A DNA stretch of 64,000 bases from Doris montereyensis (lineage: Eukaryota > Mollusca > Gastropoda > Nudibranchia > Dorididae): positions 102,001 through 166,000 of the forward strand of contig JAXRKP010000798.1 in NCBI GenBank assembly GCA_037039925.1. The letters run 5' to 3'. This document shows, piece by piece, positions 51,401 through 63,360 of the stretch (the first letter of the stretch is position 1; each line of letters opens with the position of its first letter). The translations under genes were made by a program, and so were the position numbers. The notes beneath the pieces were generated by a model. The model was not told where the DNA came from, searched no databases, and worked only from the letters and a program-made list of their open reading frames with translations.

Positions 51401-54400
51401 TGTTTTTGTATCTACAAGAACTTTGTTCATCTTTACAGATTGTTGCAAAGTCATCTGAGTCTATGGAACCCCAGGCGTCCTTTCCCCTGGACATGAGACA
51501 TTGACTGGAAGAGAGCTGTAAACAAAATTAGTGTAAAAGAGAAGAAAATAATAGCTGTCACCAATACCGTATCATTAACTAAGACACTAATGATAAAGAC
51601 AATAAAAAGTGAACAAAAGTAATTTCATGTGTTAGTTAAAAATTAGAAGAACTTAATGTGGACTGGAGAAACAAAATCAACTCAAAAGGATGTACAATCC
51701 ATTTTTTAGGAGAAGGTTGGCAACACTGAGACAGTACTTCAAAGGTTTATGAAGGACTCACAGGTATGTGATGCCAAGGTTCTCATGAAAATCTGCTGAA
51801 GTAAAATTTTCAATTGGGTTTCCCTCCAAGGATCTAAAGAAGCAAAAAAAAGAAAAATAAGAGAGATTAAATGTCATACGAGGTAACCAACATACATATA
51901 AAAGTCAAACTTATTTAATTGCCATGGGATTTGTTACCAAGAAGATATTTAGGATTAAGAGTCAACACAATACATACCAAAATCCCATAATCTTAAATAC
52001 TGTAAAAACATTTGATATCTTAAAATACTTTTAGACCCATGGTAGGGCTACCTTTATTACAGAATTTCCATTTAATTTCCATGAGAGTCTGAATGGACAT
52101 GAATCTTTACAAGTTTTAAAAATTTCTTTCCTATATTCAGTCTTAAACACTGGACATGTATACTAGGTTGACACGCAAAACAGAGGCTTGTTTCATTGAA
52201 ATTTACAGTAGACACCAAATCTGGTGATCTCAGAGTGAATAAAGAGTTAATAGCAAGATGAAAGATAAATGAAAGAGGGAAAGGAAAGAAGAAACCTCCG
52301 TTGCCACAGACCATGATTTGTACATTCATATAAGATTTGAAGCCATGCTCGTAGTTGTCGGCTTTTGGAAACATCACAATGAAGCAATTAAAGCTGAAAG
52401 TCTAGATTTATAATAGGACTTGAAGGGTTAGAAATGATCCTACTAATTGACTACTTTTGCCCCTAGAGACAGGAATGTTCCAGATTCGCCTACAAACATG
52501 TTTATTCTATGACTGTTTAAATGACAAATCAGGATTGAGGAAGTACAGGCAAGATAATCATGGTCAGAGTGACCCTGTGAGCTTTCAGTCTTTGATTAAG
52601 AAATTGATCTAGTGACAGCAGATGAGTCCGGGATTGTGATAAAATTATATCTATGTCTGCTTTTAATTCAAGATCAACTCTTTAGAGTTCTAGACTGTCT
52701 TGTCTGCCCCCTTTGCATAGTGATTTCCGCATATTTTGAGGAAATACAATTGAACTACAAGTCCTTAGATGAATTAGAATAGTAAAGACTGATTGTCCAA
52801 AGTACTACGACAATGGTCATACATCTGGGGATTTAAAAGTAATATTTAGGTCCCTTAGAGACAGTTATCATCCTACCATTTTTGTCTAGTCATATAAGCC
52901 TACTCTAGCAAGATTCACAGTTTCAGAGGCAGAGCAGCTTGTCATCAGAATGAAACGCAGATTCTGCATTAGGTTGCTCCAGCCTAATAATACATCCACA
53001 CATCAAAAAGCAAGTTTTGTCCGTATAGCAGGATGGATCTTAGTGGAGGAGGATCCTTAAGAGCAAATAGTTACATACACGTAATACTAATACGTACACA
53101 CCTATAAATCCCTGACACTAAACAAGTTTTATAAATTAATAAATTATAGAAATTTTGTTACTCACATAATTACTAAACTTGAGAAATTTTGAAAGCCATC
53201 AGCAAATTCTTTTTCAGTGAGGCTGCAGTTATGCAAATCAATACTTGAAAGATTAAAAAAAAAATCATGTCATTAGAATTTTAATAGAAATAATACTTTG
53301 TCAATCAATATCATACAACTTTGGAAGCCTTTCCTCCAAGCATGTAGGAATGATGTAAAATCAAGTTCCATATTATTCATGCATTAAAACAAAGAAGTGT
53401 AACTTTATAAGTGATGTTTCACACTCAATTGGGGAGTAAAATGAAAATTTTATCAAAAGATAAATCTTCATTTATAATCAAAGGATCATAACTTACAGAA
53501 ATTACACACTTTACATTGCTCATCAGTCGTCGATCATGTTCACACAAAACGTAATCATTTATAGCATGCTACAAATAAAGCATTATTAAAAAATTTTTTA
53601 TTAGGAATAAATAGGACGCATTGATTAAAAATTACATATATTTTTGACCCTTTGTCGACATCACAAAACATAACAGAGTAAATCAAACATAAGTAGTTAA
53701 ATACAACATTAAAGGTACTATCTGGGTAACCCAATTCAGCACCGCACAAACAAAATTTGATGCTGACTAATGTCTTTTCTTCAAATATCTAAATGGACAA
53801 CATTTTAAAATGGTAAAATATAACAACTCAATTTCAAATAATATTTATTTATAATAACAATATAAAATATAACATAAATAACATTGTAGTAATTACCCAA
53901 GTACTGGAATGCTACTGCTGCTCTTTGCATCTTGAGTTGTATTCACACAGCACCTTCCCTGCATTTTGAGCTCATTACCGGACTCACAAAACTTTGAGGT
54001 CCTGGTACCATTAACACTGTTTGGACATTTCCGGAGACACAATGATGATGAATCAAGTTTTGATGATACCTATATCATGGATACATAGAGGTAGAATCCT
54101 TAAAGGAAAGCAGAAATAAATTCTTGTCATATAATATGCTTCTCAAATGAATTTATATACTCTGGTATTCCTCATAAAGGCAAAGAGCCTGTGAATGCTT
54201 ACATGCTCTAAAGTCATATATGGGCTATGCGCTTCATAAATGTTTGTCAAGTAAGTGTTTCTCTATTCTAAACACACAATGGCATTAACTGTGTAGCGGT
54301 GCTCATGGTCTTCACCCTAGCAGGCATTTTCAAAGCATTAGTTCCTGATAACAGTAACGATGATTGTTGTTTTTAATTAAGGAAGGCAGAGAGATAAAAT

Positions 54401-56316
54401 GGTATAGAGGTGCATTATGTGATGTAAAAATCTTAAGTAATAAGTAACAGCACATCTTATAAAACTTTGTCTTGAATCTTGATTGCTCGCATCAATCTTC
54501 CTGATAACTCATTATAATTATTACTTTAATAGTACTCTAGGGTACAAAAGTATTATATCACAGAATACGGTTACCCAGATTAGATGCCAAAGGTCTCTTC
54601 ACAACATGTTTTTGATGTGACTGACTCACATGATTATGATACAGGCAACAGTCCACTATCACCAACTGTTAACATCGGAATCAAAGACGCAATAATTAAT
54701 GATTGTGATCTAGAATATCTTTCTTTTAGCCGACTAGATTCGACTACATGTAAGCGTGCTAAATGTAAGGAGAGTGTAGTACGAATACAAATTTGACCTA
54801 CATTCTAAGTTGTTAGCGAAACTAAAATCAGTGACAAAGAAAGAAGATGGCCACTGTTTGTCCTGGAGTTGTTAATTTTAGCCTTGACTTACTAGTTCTA
54901 GATGGATTATTGGGTCCAAAAAAGGTGCTATTTCGATGGACATTGAATTTAATGAAAAACAGTTGCTGCCACTTAACATTACAGTGGATAACAGAACGCT
55001 TCGGTTATGAGAACTCTAAACGATTGAAACAGATTTTTTAGAACTATAGAAAGAGATAATTGTCATTGGATAGAGTCATGGGGTTTTGCTAGCGTCACAG
55101 AGCCTTGATGAAGTAAGGAACAGAGTCTTTCGCAAGATCAACGAATACTGATACCGGTGTACATGTTAAGCATCTTTATGGCTGGTATGACGTCGTGCTG
55201 TCTGGACTTCCCAGTAAATAGGCAGATAACTCAAGCTAGACAACTCTCTCTATAAGAGGAGACAACCAATTCACATCTCTGTTAGATAGCAGAAGAAGCT
55301 GACCATTCAAGAAAAAAATTGGAGTGTCTAAAAATGTCAACATGTGTGAATTATCCCCCTTTACTGGCGTGATTGGTAATGGGTGTGGATGTCAGCTGGA
55401 CTTGTTTGTTTTATTGAATTTTACCCCCATCTAACATATACATTGATCTCAAGTGAGAGAAAACAGCAAGATTAAATGAAAGAGGAAAAGGAAAGAAGAA
55501 TCTACCAGTATCTGCGATGTCAAAGCTATACATGGACCAAATGTTAAGACGATTCATCAATTAGACTTTGAGAAAGATTAATTGAAGAGTTCAAGTTATC
55601 ATTGGGTCCCATTTTTGTGAAACCTGCCAAAGACGAGACAACAAATACAGGAATAGACAGAAAAAGATCCTGGGGATCGAACCCGCGACCTCTGCATCGG
55701 CACCCATCGCCTCGCCATGAAAAGAAAGCGTGCTACCAACCGAGCTAACTATCTCTCTCTCCTTACCTTTTCCCTCTCTCATTGAACGGCAATAAATGTA
55801 AAACTTAAACCCTATAAATGTTTTTTCCGGAGGACTGGTCCTTGTGTGTGTATAAAATGAGACACAAAAAAACACAGAGGCGCTTGCTCCTCTGTGCCCA
55901 AAATCCAGGAAAAGCCCCATCCCTGACCCTAGACTGAACTTGATCCAAGTGGCAGCCAGTGACCAGTGTGAGTGTGTATTTATAGTTTCGGTAAGTTTAA
56001 CTTTAACATGTATTGATGTTTCGTTAACTTCTCACTGAATTATATTATACTCACTAGCAAAAGTTAAATAGATCTAAGATACCCAACTATGATATTCCTC
56101 GTCAACCATTTAATGAACACACCTACCAACCATCGCTAAACCGGACAAATCAACAAATCAACCAACCGTTTCTTCATTTGTGCGAATTGGAGTGGCTCCC
56201 TTCTTCCGTGAGTTTTCAGAAGATGCATCTTTGTTGGGTATTGCCAGAATCAAAAAAACATAAATGAATACTTTTACAGTCCATAAATTCAACCAAATAA
56301 GTGGATTGAATGCCAT
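42456..56316 (-). CDS. ATRAID: ATRAID (APR3)-like single-pass membrane protein with EGF-like domain, 7 exons
   Basis: Orthologue of all-trans retinoic acid-induced differentiation factor, a type I membrane glycoprotein. Exons in gene order: 56316-56167, 54069-53897, 53243-53166, 51833-51762, 51515-51401, 47233-47136 and 42565-42456 (stop TAG); about 265 residues. The ATG follows an in-frame TAA. Exon 1 encodes a hydrophobic signal peptide. Exon 2 has a Cys-rich segment (LCLRKCP, FCESGNELKMQGRCC). Exons 3-4 have a degenerate leucine-rich stretch (VLGIDLHNCSL, SLEGNPIENFT). Exon 6 is an EGF-like module (CPENSHC, then QCLCNVGYHGYKC). Exon 7 is a transmembrane helix with a QRR stop-transfer and a short tail. 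Two sites need one extra base: the GGGG run in exon 5 (before DAWGS), and the exon 6/7 junction (YQ to GTF). The exon 1 donor (GTTGGT) is weak. RTF2 is divergent. Confidence 0.9.
43223..43361 (+). repeat. 69-bp tandem repeat, LINE 5' end
   Basis: GTTAACC(A/C)TGACAGAAAATA recurs at 43269 and 43338, exactly 69 apart. The unit contains the palindromic CCTGCTGCCTTGCAGG. It is directly upstream of the LINE endonuclease. Confidence 0.85.
45580..46125 (+). pseudogene. LINE ORF2 C-terminal region (181 codons open)
   Basis: The longest intact frame of the LINE. MAVYNTVYCPTLLYGSETW is followed by AAEMKYLRRVVGKTKRDKIR, INQLRWFGHVNRM and RPEDRPRRKWEEDIKEALKH. This is the post-RT C-terminal region, without the RT active site. 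Confidence 0.8.
47343..48167. mobile_element. TTAA-flanked MITE-like element (825 bp)
   Basis: TTAA lies on both sides (47339-47342 and 48168-48171). The ends are inverted copies of CCCTTTGAACCCTAC with one or two differences. It lies in ATRAID intron 5 and has no transposase. Confidence 0.7.
48800..50069 (-). mobile_element. Tigger/pogo-like transposon, internally deleted (1270 bp)
   Basis: Perfect inverted ends begin CAGTGGAACACGTTTAAACC and continue GAAA (24 bp). TA lies on both sides (48798-48799 and 50070-50071). CGGTTTA recurs many times in the subterminal regions. It encodes only the N-terminal DNA-binding part of a transposase. It lies in ATRAID intron 5. Confidence 0.85.
49022..49438 (-). 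pseudogene. Tigger transposase, CENP-B-like DNA-binding part
   Basis: MSKRKHNAYTLQFKQQLIKK followed by SEICRKLGIPNSTLSTIM is a psq-type helix-turn-helix. HENVEAALFIWFTSARN starts the second CENP-B-type HTH. After NVPTCIYI the frame shifts and continues GPILMEKALMIAEELNSDF, then GWLERFKQRRGISFRNK, ending near 49022. The DDE catalytic domain is absent. Confidence 0.8.
50104..51245. mobile_element. Second TA-flanked pogo-type element (1142 bp), non-coding
   Basis: Left end CAGTTGAAGCCGGTAATTGG. The right end read inverted is CGGTTGAAGCCGCTTAGTTGG; about 20 of 25 positions match. TA flanks both sides (50102-50103 and 51246-51247). No transposase. A SINE is nested inside. Confidence 0.7.
50345..50690 (-). 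mobile_element. SINE family C, nested in a MITE
   Basis: Read on the minus strand: tRNA-like head (GTTGTAGCGAAACCGAAGTA, CTGGTTCAAGCCCC), central domain (CTCAGGTGTGAATGAGTACC) and tail (AATGAAATGGCCTGCCAAGG, TGCAGTCGGTGAGCCTGTAC). The copy at 62878-63195 matches through domain and tail. Confidence 0.75.
51850..53165 (-). other. ATRAID intron 3
   Basis: AT-rich intron (51834-53165) with no recognised element. The 101-codon open frame on its minus strand (52072-52377) has no motif I know. Confidence 0.5.
54580..55060 (+). pseudogene. Protein-like remnant in ATRAID intron 1
   Basis: Shifting frames read MPKVSSQHVFDVTDSHDYDT, then KLLAKLKSVTKKEDGHCLSW and later KQLLPLNITVDNRTLRL. The DGHCL core is reminiscent of OTU-type cysteine protease active sites encoded by some transposons, but the match is short and I hold it loosely. 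Confidence 0.25.
55595..55770 (-). mobile_element. tRNA-headed SINE
   Basis: Minus strand: TAGCTCGGTTGGTAGCACGC (A-box) and GTCGCGGGTTCGATCCCC (B-box), then a body with TTGTCTCGTCTTTGGCAGG. The D-loop and B-box are well kept; the 3' half does not fold as a tRNA. It lies in ATRAID intron 1. Confidence 0.65.
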
Positions 56317-56874
56317 CGCGATAGTTTAATTGAAACAGCGTTATTGTGACTTAGTCTCAAATTTTGGACTTCGTTCATTTGTTTGTATTGGAAGACTAAA
56401 AACTGAAGGTATGATTTGACGATACCAAATCATTTTTCATATCCGGTGTAGAATCAAAAAACGGCACCTCATTTTATGGTACAAAATGAAAGTGTGTATG
56501 TTATAGAAATCGTGTTTGTATGTGAGTGCGTTGTACATGTACATTGTATCACAGTTAATCTAGCTTATAATACGATTGTCCTTTCTTGATGCATTCACAT
56601 ACTAGAAACACAAAATTGTCATTTCGAATCTCATCTAGATCGATGATCATTATGCAATGCCTGACAACGTTTTCAAGATAAATTTTACAACCTTTCTCTA
56701 TTTCTAACGCTGCCCTTTTCTGCCTGTCTGTCTGTCTCTGTCTGTCAGGTTTTCTGTTTGTCTGCCTCCTGCCTGTCTATATGTCTGTCTGACTGTCTGT
56801 CTGTCTCCCCTCCTCCCTCCCCCCCCATCTCTCTCTCCCTTTCTCTCGTATTCGTTCTTGTCGTGTTACTGAGA

Positions 56875-56998
<124 letters not shown>

Positions 56999-57394
56999 AG
57001 TAAAATTGTGCGATTTTATACCTTGTGCTATTTCTTACGTCTCATACGCTTTGCATGCCGATGATATAGGCTATTATAGATATCTTGTTGGTTGGTAAAG
57101 TTGTTGTTTTTTTGTTTTGTTTTATTTTCAACAGGAGTTGTTTTTTTACACGAGTAGAAAAAAACAAGCAAAGGGAAAACTAAAGAATAGGTAGATGAAG
57201 GATACAAATCACACACTATTAGTATTGGAGTGACAATAAATGAGAAAATATATATAGGCTATATATATACATGTGTACATAAAACCACTTTGCTGAACAC
57301 CATTTACAACGGGTGTGTATCTTTAGTTTCTTGATACTATTAATAACATTTTAAAATAGGTCATACAAAATGCATGATTTAAGTTTTGTTAAAG

Positions 57395-57602
57395 GTAAGA
57401 GCGTCATTGTCCAGAGGCCAGAAAACTTTTCAAGTAGAACCCACCCCTATGGTCCAGATAGGTGGATCAACACCTAGTCCCATTGGACATGAATGATAAA
57501 AAGGAGGTCCAGTGTGCAGACCACAACACTCAAGGCGCTGGACAAGTTAAAGATCCCTGATTGAACAACCTTAGCTGTGGATGTGGGTAAATCAAATCAA
57601 AT
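57395..57602 (+). mobile_element. SINE family A copy, 400 bases upstream of the RTF2 start
   Basis: Body GGTGGATCAACACCTAGTCC, AAAAGGAGGTCCAGTGTGCA and GTTAAAGATCCCTGATTG, ending GATGTGGGTAAATCAAATCA as in the 20731-21053 copy. The head is degenerate. Confidence 0.65.
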
Positions 57603-57821
57603 GAAAGTACATTGTATCAAGTAATCAAGGACGCTTCCGAATAGATAAGCAACAAGGTACATTGGGTATTTAAATGAACGTCGAAACACTTCACACTTTT
57701 CACTATTTCTCAGTCTTCATTTTTACCCAGATTCTAGAGGCTGAACCAAGTAGGGCCTACAATATTATTTATCATAAACCAAATCAACGTGTTTTTTAAA
57801 GAAAATCTAACAATCTTCAAC

Positions 57822-57990
57822 ATGGGATGTGATGGTGGAACCATTCCTCGACGTGACGAACTCGTCAGAACAAAGAAAAACCTGAACAGGTGAGATCACT
57901 GTTGTCACTTTTGATTGAAGTTACCTAGAATCTAGATTAGATCTAAGTGAGTGATGATAGTGATACTGGTACGATAGCCAAGATAGTAAG

Positions 57991-58045
<55 letters not shown>

Positions 58046-61000
58046 AGATCTAAGAGAGCATTTCCATCTAACTAGAATCTAGATTCTAGATATCTGAGGA
58101 CTTAAGTATACTAAATCTAGATCTAGATCTAGATCTTAGATCTCAGGATCTAGATTTCTCACATTTAGATCTAGATAGATAGTACTTAGTAGATCTAGGT
58201 CTTATTATTGTCTGTGTAGATTTAGATCTCGTAGATCTAGATCAGGCTAGATGTAGTGCATCTCTCTATCTAAATTTAGGGCTAGATATAAATCCAAGTC
58301 AGATTATGAAGTGTTTAGATCTATTTGTCATTATGACGAATACCTGGAAGAGAAAAATGCTATTCATCATTGATTAACATCGAATGTATTAGTAGTATTA
58401 CATACGGATGATAAATCTAGTACCGGTCTGATACTCGATTGTATGGTCTTGCGGTTAGCGCCATCATTTCATTGTTCCCAGCATCATTCATTAATTGATT
58501 GCTGAGGTGACCGCTTCACCGGTGACAATATCCGTCAACCTTTCCATAGGATCCACTTTTGATTTCTTACAGGAAATTTAGATCACTCTGGGCGGAAAGA
58601 GTTAAAAAAGTCGAGTCGGGTGGCTTTGATGTGCCGTCAGCGCTGGTTAGACTATCTAGAACTGCTGAGCGTTCTGTTTATAATCAAAGCATTTAAACTC
58701 TTTATATTGTGGTAACTTGTTACAAAATTAGGTGTTTTTACCCGAATCCTGAATTTCCGGATCATCGGGTACAAATAAAGAAAAAGAAATTTGTCCTTAA
58801 CCCATTTGTGGGGATTATCGAGACATCCGGATTATTGAAGTTTGGACTATCGAGATGTGACTGTATTATGCAAGTTATAAATCAAATTAGAGAAATAACT
58901 CATCTGACTTTCACGTTTAAAATATGGGAAATATATGGGAAATGCAAGTCAGACAACATACAAATTAATGGTTGATCTCATCCAATATGTCACTCTGTCT
59001 GGTGTCTTGAGTCTTACACCAGGTCGTAGTGACCAAATTGGCCGTAACCTGTCTCATTCAACCACGAAATACTACTGAAACTTAAACTGAAACCAGCTTA
59101 TCTCTTTTCAGTCCAGCTTTTTTTCATTTCAGTTATGTCCCTTTAGATGTGCAACACTGGACATTTTTCCAGAAAATCATAGTCCTAGCATTTGAGTTTT
59201 GTGTCATTTGTCCTATCAGCGAAATATGACAATAAGTGACAACTCCACTAATATAGACAGAACAAACACGTGACGTTTCAGGTATAACCCTTCGTCAGAC
59301 AACAAACGAGAAATATCTAGAATCTAGATCTAAGTACTACCTCAGGCATCACACAATGTGACGTCAGAAGAAAAACATATTTATAAAGGAGAAAGAAAGA
59401 GCAAAAAGGGGGTGTGAAGAATGAGCTAGAGTGGAAGGTTCAGATCTAGATTGAAATAAAAATATGAAAATAAGTAAGTAATAAAAGGTGAGAGGAGATG
59501 AAGAGAAAAAGAGAGAGAGAGAAAAAGAAAGAAAAAAAAACAGGAAGAAAGAAAGGGAGAAAGAGACGGTGAGTATGGGAAACAAGAACAAAAAAATAGG
59601 ATAAATATAAGACTAGATCTATATCTCACTGGGTCTAGAAAGAAGAAATGATAGAGAATGTATATCCCAAACTTGAAATCATGGAATTAAAGTTGTCAGG
59701 AAATTACGATTTTATTTCTACTTCATCCTGGTTGGCATCCTAATTATTTTTTTAAAGAAAAGTGTTTTTTTGTTGTTTCATTCATGATTATGATAATGTT
59801 GGAGTTGATAACAAATTAAATTTATAAATGTCAACTAGAAAGTATTGAATTTTATTTTTCCTTCTCATTTGCCTCTTTCAGAAAGACAAGATCTCTGAAT
59901 TATCATTCAAGTGGAAACATTGTGCTATCAGCCAAGAGAAATTAGCTAAGCCCATTGTGGCTTGTGAATTGGGAAGGTGAGACTATTCTTCTTAACCCTA
60001 CAATAGTTCACAAAGATTAAATGGGGCAAATTATAGTGTTTCATTATTTTTAAAATCATTTTGAAGAAGAAATAATATCGAAGGAAGATGAGTAAATCAT
60101 ATATAAAATTTGGATAGTTCCTAACCGTAAAGAAGCAATCTTATGATTTATTATGAAACATGCAAATGGGCAACCTTTAAAACTAAGCAGAAAGGATTAT
60201 ATTCACTGAAATTTCAAAACATTTTAAAATTTTTAATCACTCATATTTTTGTTTCTAAACGGCACACACAGAAATAAGATCAGATCTGAAATTTGGTTAT
60301 GGTTTACTTTTGTCTATTGAGATATCAAATTTGGTCTTGCAACTTAAAACAAAACAAAATAAGAAAGTGTAGTATTGAAATGAAATACAGTATAGTATTG
60401 TATGGTCATAGATGATGATAAGACAATCATGAACATTTTAGAACTTGAACTAATATGACTGAAAAGATATTGGCCAAGAAGTTTTCACTAGTTTATAGTA
60501 GTAAAAATAGATTATAAATTGGCTAGAAAATACATTTAATTGAAGGTTTGAAAAATATAATATTAGTCATAATGATTACATTTTAGAAATGAATATTTTT
60601 ATGTATCCCAAAAAATCGTTATGCTTAACCTATAAATTACCTTCAAACAATGATACTGTTGTTTTGCTTGAAATTATGAATGGATGATTGATGTTTTCCA
60701 AGTGGAAAGACCAAATCTTTAAATGCTTTTGGTATTATTATTTTCAGGCTGTACAACAAGGAATCTGTTTTGAAAGTACTGATTGACAAGACTGAATTTC
60801 CACCAAGGTGCCAACATCTCAGAGGATTACGTGTAAGTTTTTATACAATTACTGTCAAATGAAAATATATTTTAATTTAGTGATTATTTCAGGCATAATT
60901 TTTTATTTCATGTAATGTTGCATAATTCACATGCTAGGTATTGAAGTTTTATGAACTTTTAAAGTATATGTTTCGGAAGTGATAGTTTACTTTGATCATA

Positions 61001-63360
61001 TTTTTCCTTTTATTTTTACTGAGATTTTTGTCAGTTAATGTGCAGGTAACAGTTTATAATAAGACAATATGCATTAAACTAGACACTACGCACACACATG
61101 CAAATGCCAGGGATGCCGCTTTTCCAGCTTTTTTCGCCACCAGCAGATTCTCAGCCGGATATTCCGGCTCCGTCGTTTTGTCGACCCACTTTCCGGCTTG
61201 CGCTTCCGACTTCGTCGACTAGCGCAAGCCGGAATGTTTTTGGTCGTGCGCATTGCCCTGTTTACTTCCTTTCAGTATTGAATTCAAACCTGTAGTGTGA
61301 AGTCGAAGTAGATTCTAATGTAAACTGAAGAAAGCAAGATGAAGCCTCCTGAGGAAGATTTCGTGAAAAGAGGTGAATGTTTTAAGGATTTACAGAAAAA
61401 TGTGAAAAACAGATTCAAATGGGAGTGGCTGCAAAAAAAAAAAATGGATGGAGGTTATTTCTCGGATTGCTTCAGGAAATTGAAGGAAGCAGGCTTTGTG
61501 TACTGTATAGGAAAGAAGGCTCTTACAACCCATGTTAAACGGCCAAATCATGTTAGAAAACACGAAGAAAAATTGTCGGAAAAGGCGACACAACCAGCGC
61601 TAGCAGCAATGTTTCAAAGATTAAAACAAATTGAGGATTGTGATGGTGAAAAGGATTCTCTTCCATATGGTGCACCTGAAAATGTGAAGGATTCTATCAG
61701 GTTGATTGTTTTAGATCCTACTTCTAGATCTACCTTAGTTCCCACTCAATCGCGAATTGTCAGTATAGCTGATAGACAGTCACACTAAGAAGCCATGATC
61801 ATAGTTTTCATAGCACAGCATTCCCTACCTCTTTCTCTTGCCTCTAAAATTGTGTCACTTGCACAGGAACTCAACAAAGACTTAAAAGCTCTCGAAGGTT
61901 TGAAATTGGAAAGGACGTGCTCTCAATGGTAGTTATGTAATACTAAATAATATATACCATTTATAATTGAGGACTAAATGTCGATTCGGCCTGGTGGCAT
62001 CCCTGACACACCTACGTTAACACTAAAGCAGCTTATTGAACATTGGTGTATTTTAGGATGTGAAGGAGCTGAATCTGACTGACAATCCTGCTAAACAACA
62101 ACATGGCGCTGACAAGGGGGACGTTTATGTTGACTCAGGCGTGTCTGATTATATCTGCCCAGTTGTTGGACTGGAAATGAGTGGCAAATACAAGTAAGGA
62201 AATTTCTTGCTTTTTCTTAATAATTTTAATCTATTATTATATTTATTGAATGTAACTTTTTAAAATCTTTTTTTTCTCATCTGGCTTTTTATCTCTCTTT
62301 TATTTTTTTGTCTTTTTTTTTGTCTTCAAAAGGCATTGATGACTATTTAATGATAATTACCTCTGATTCTGATATTTTACATTTTGGAGAAAGATCAGTT
62401 TAGTTGTGACATTGCAGTGCATTAATATTGCATGATCCTTGAAATCTGGTCTTCAATATGGTCTTCAATAACAAATATCAATGATCTGTAGCTTTTTTTA
62501 TCTTTCATCAAAGCCATTTTGACCATGTTGAAACATTTTATTAAATGGATAAAAAAAAAATGGTCAGTTAAAAAATGGAAGGGTTTTTAATGTTCGCTTT
62601 TGTTTTGATTTTTTAAACCTGTGATTGTCGATTCTGAATTAGAAAATCTTACCTAAATTTTCTCTCTCTATCCCTCTCTATATATGAATTTTAAAAATGA
62701 GGTTGAAGTTTCACAAATTTCACCATCTTTTCATGTTGGTATAAAGTCATCGATTTCAATATGATCTCTCAAGCATCACAAATAAAGTTTCTTTAATTAC
62801 AATATTGTAGAACTTTAATTTATCTCATTATGTATATGTTGTATAATATGAGGTGTTGTCGAGAAATCATAGTGTTTTGAGTTTGTCGTGATGGCATTGG
62901 TTCAAGATCCTGGCTGGCCCGAGGTTTTTTTCATGATATTGTAGTCTTAGGAAAGGTCGTTTACATTGTAATCTAAGGAAAGGTCACTTTACTTTCTTTA
63001 CTCGACTCAGATGTGAATGAGTGAGTGCCCCCATAGGGAGGGAAAGATCTTGTCAAAGTGTTAGGAATAAAGTATCTAACAGGCTGCTGTACTTTATGCT
63101 TCCCAGGGAGTGGAGAAGGGTTTTGAATGAAATGGCCTGCTGGGGGATAAAGGATGTACAGTCGGTGAGCCTGCGCTTGTGTAGGGATACAGACTATATA
63201 TTCATCTTTATCTTTGATTTATCTTCATCATGCATCATTATTGATTTATAATAAATGATGAAAACATTATCCTTTCACCAGGTTTTGCTTTATTTGGTCA
63301 TGTGGTTGTGTGTTGTCTGACAGAGCTTTGAAGGAGGTGAAATCGCAAGTCTGTCATAAG
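57822..63360 (+). CDS. RTF2: RTF2 replication termination factor 2, N-terminal part (partial, 5 exons)
   Basis: Nuclear RING-like protein acting at stalled replication forks. Exons: 57822-57889, 59882-59976, 60748-60832, 62057-62193 and 63282-63360, after which a donor (GTGATT) leads off the window, so the C-terminus is missing. The product starts with the family signature MGCDGGTIPRRDELV. Exon 2 gives HCAISQEKL and PIVACELGR; exon 3 begins LYNKESVLKVLIDK; exon 4 has DVKELNLTDNPA and YICPVVGLEMSGKYK; exon 5 has FCFIWSCGCVLSDRALKEV with a following C-H pair. The Cys spacing fits the Rtf2 zinc-binding RING variant. Exon 1 ends in phase 2, but exon 2 is conserved from its first base, so one base is missing at that junction or a tiny exon was not seen. 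Intron 3 holds a hAT-like element and intron 4 a SINE. Confidence 0.92.
57993..58044. repeat. (GA)n microsatellite in RTF2 intron 1
   Basis: About 26 GA units just before an AGATCT/TCTAGA-rich tract. Confidence 0.95.
58045..58330. repeat. AGATCT/TCTAGA palindrome-rich tract
   Basis: At least ten overlapping occurrences of TCTAGATCT-like palindromes in under 300 bases. Similar tracts lie at 20680-21130, 23590-23940 and 26335-26362. Confidence 0.7.
58726..58863 (-). mobile_element. pogo-type element remnant (one end)
   Basis: The right border read inverted is CAGTCACATCTCGATAGTCC next to a TA, followed by repeated TCGATAATCC and CCGATGATCC motifs. The other terminus was not identified. Confidence 0.45.
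59228..59308 (+). repeat. Dispersed 82-bp repeat, copy 2
   Basis: TATAGACAGAACAAACACGT, GACGTTTCAGGTATAACCC and TTCGTCAGACAACAAAC match copy 1 at 24447-24528 with about ten differences. Confidence 0.7.
61108..62005 (+). mobile_element. hAT-like element in RTF2 intron 3 (898 bp)
   Basis: Ends are inverted copies of CAGGGATGCC; CAGGG termini are usual for the hAT superfamily. Inside is a zinc-finger-like frame and a second fragment (61798-61932) reading IAQHSLPLSLASKIVSLAQE, as in the decayed transposase at 39.8 kb. No exact 8-bp target duplication: left flank GCAAATGC, right flank ACACACCT. The catalytic region is missing. Confidence 0.6.
61339..61788 (+). pseudogene. hAT-like N-terminal zinc-finger protein fragment (149 codons)
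   Basis: MKPPEEDFVKRGECFKDLQK starts the frame. A compact segment with FSDCFRKLKEAGFVYC and HVKRPNHVRKHEEKL gives Cys/His ligands like a BED/TTF-type finger, with the second Cys of the expected pair apparently lost (YCIGKK). A stop interrupts before the AQHSLPLSL segment. Confidence 0.55.
62878..63195 (+). mobile_element. SINE family C in RTF2 intron 4
   Basis: Head GTCGTGATGGCATTGGTTCA (degenerate), central domain GACTCAGATGTGAATGAGTG, and tail AATGAAATGGCCTGCTGGGG with ACAGTCGGTGAGCCTGCGC, matching the copy at 50345-50690. Confidence 0.7.
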
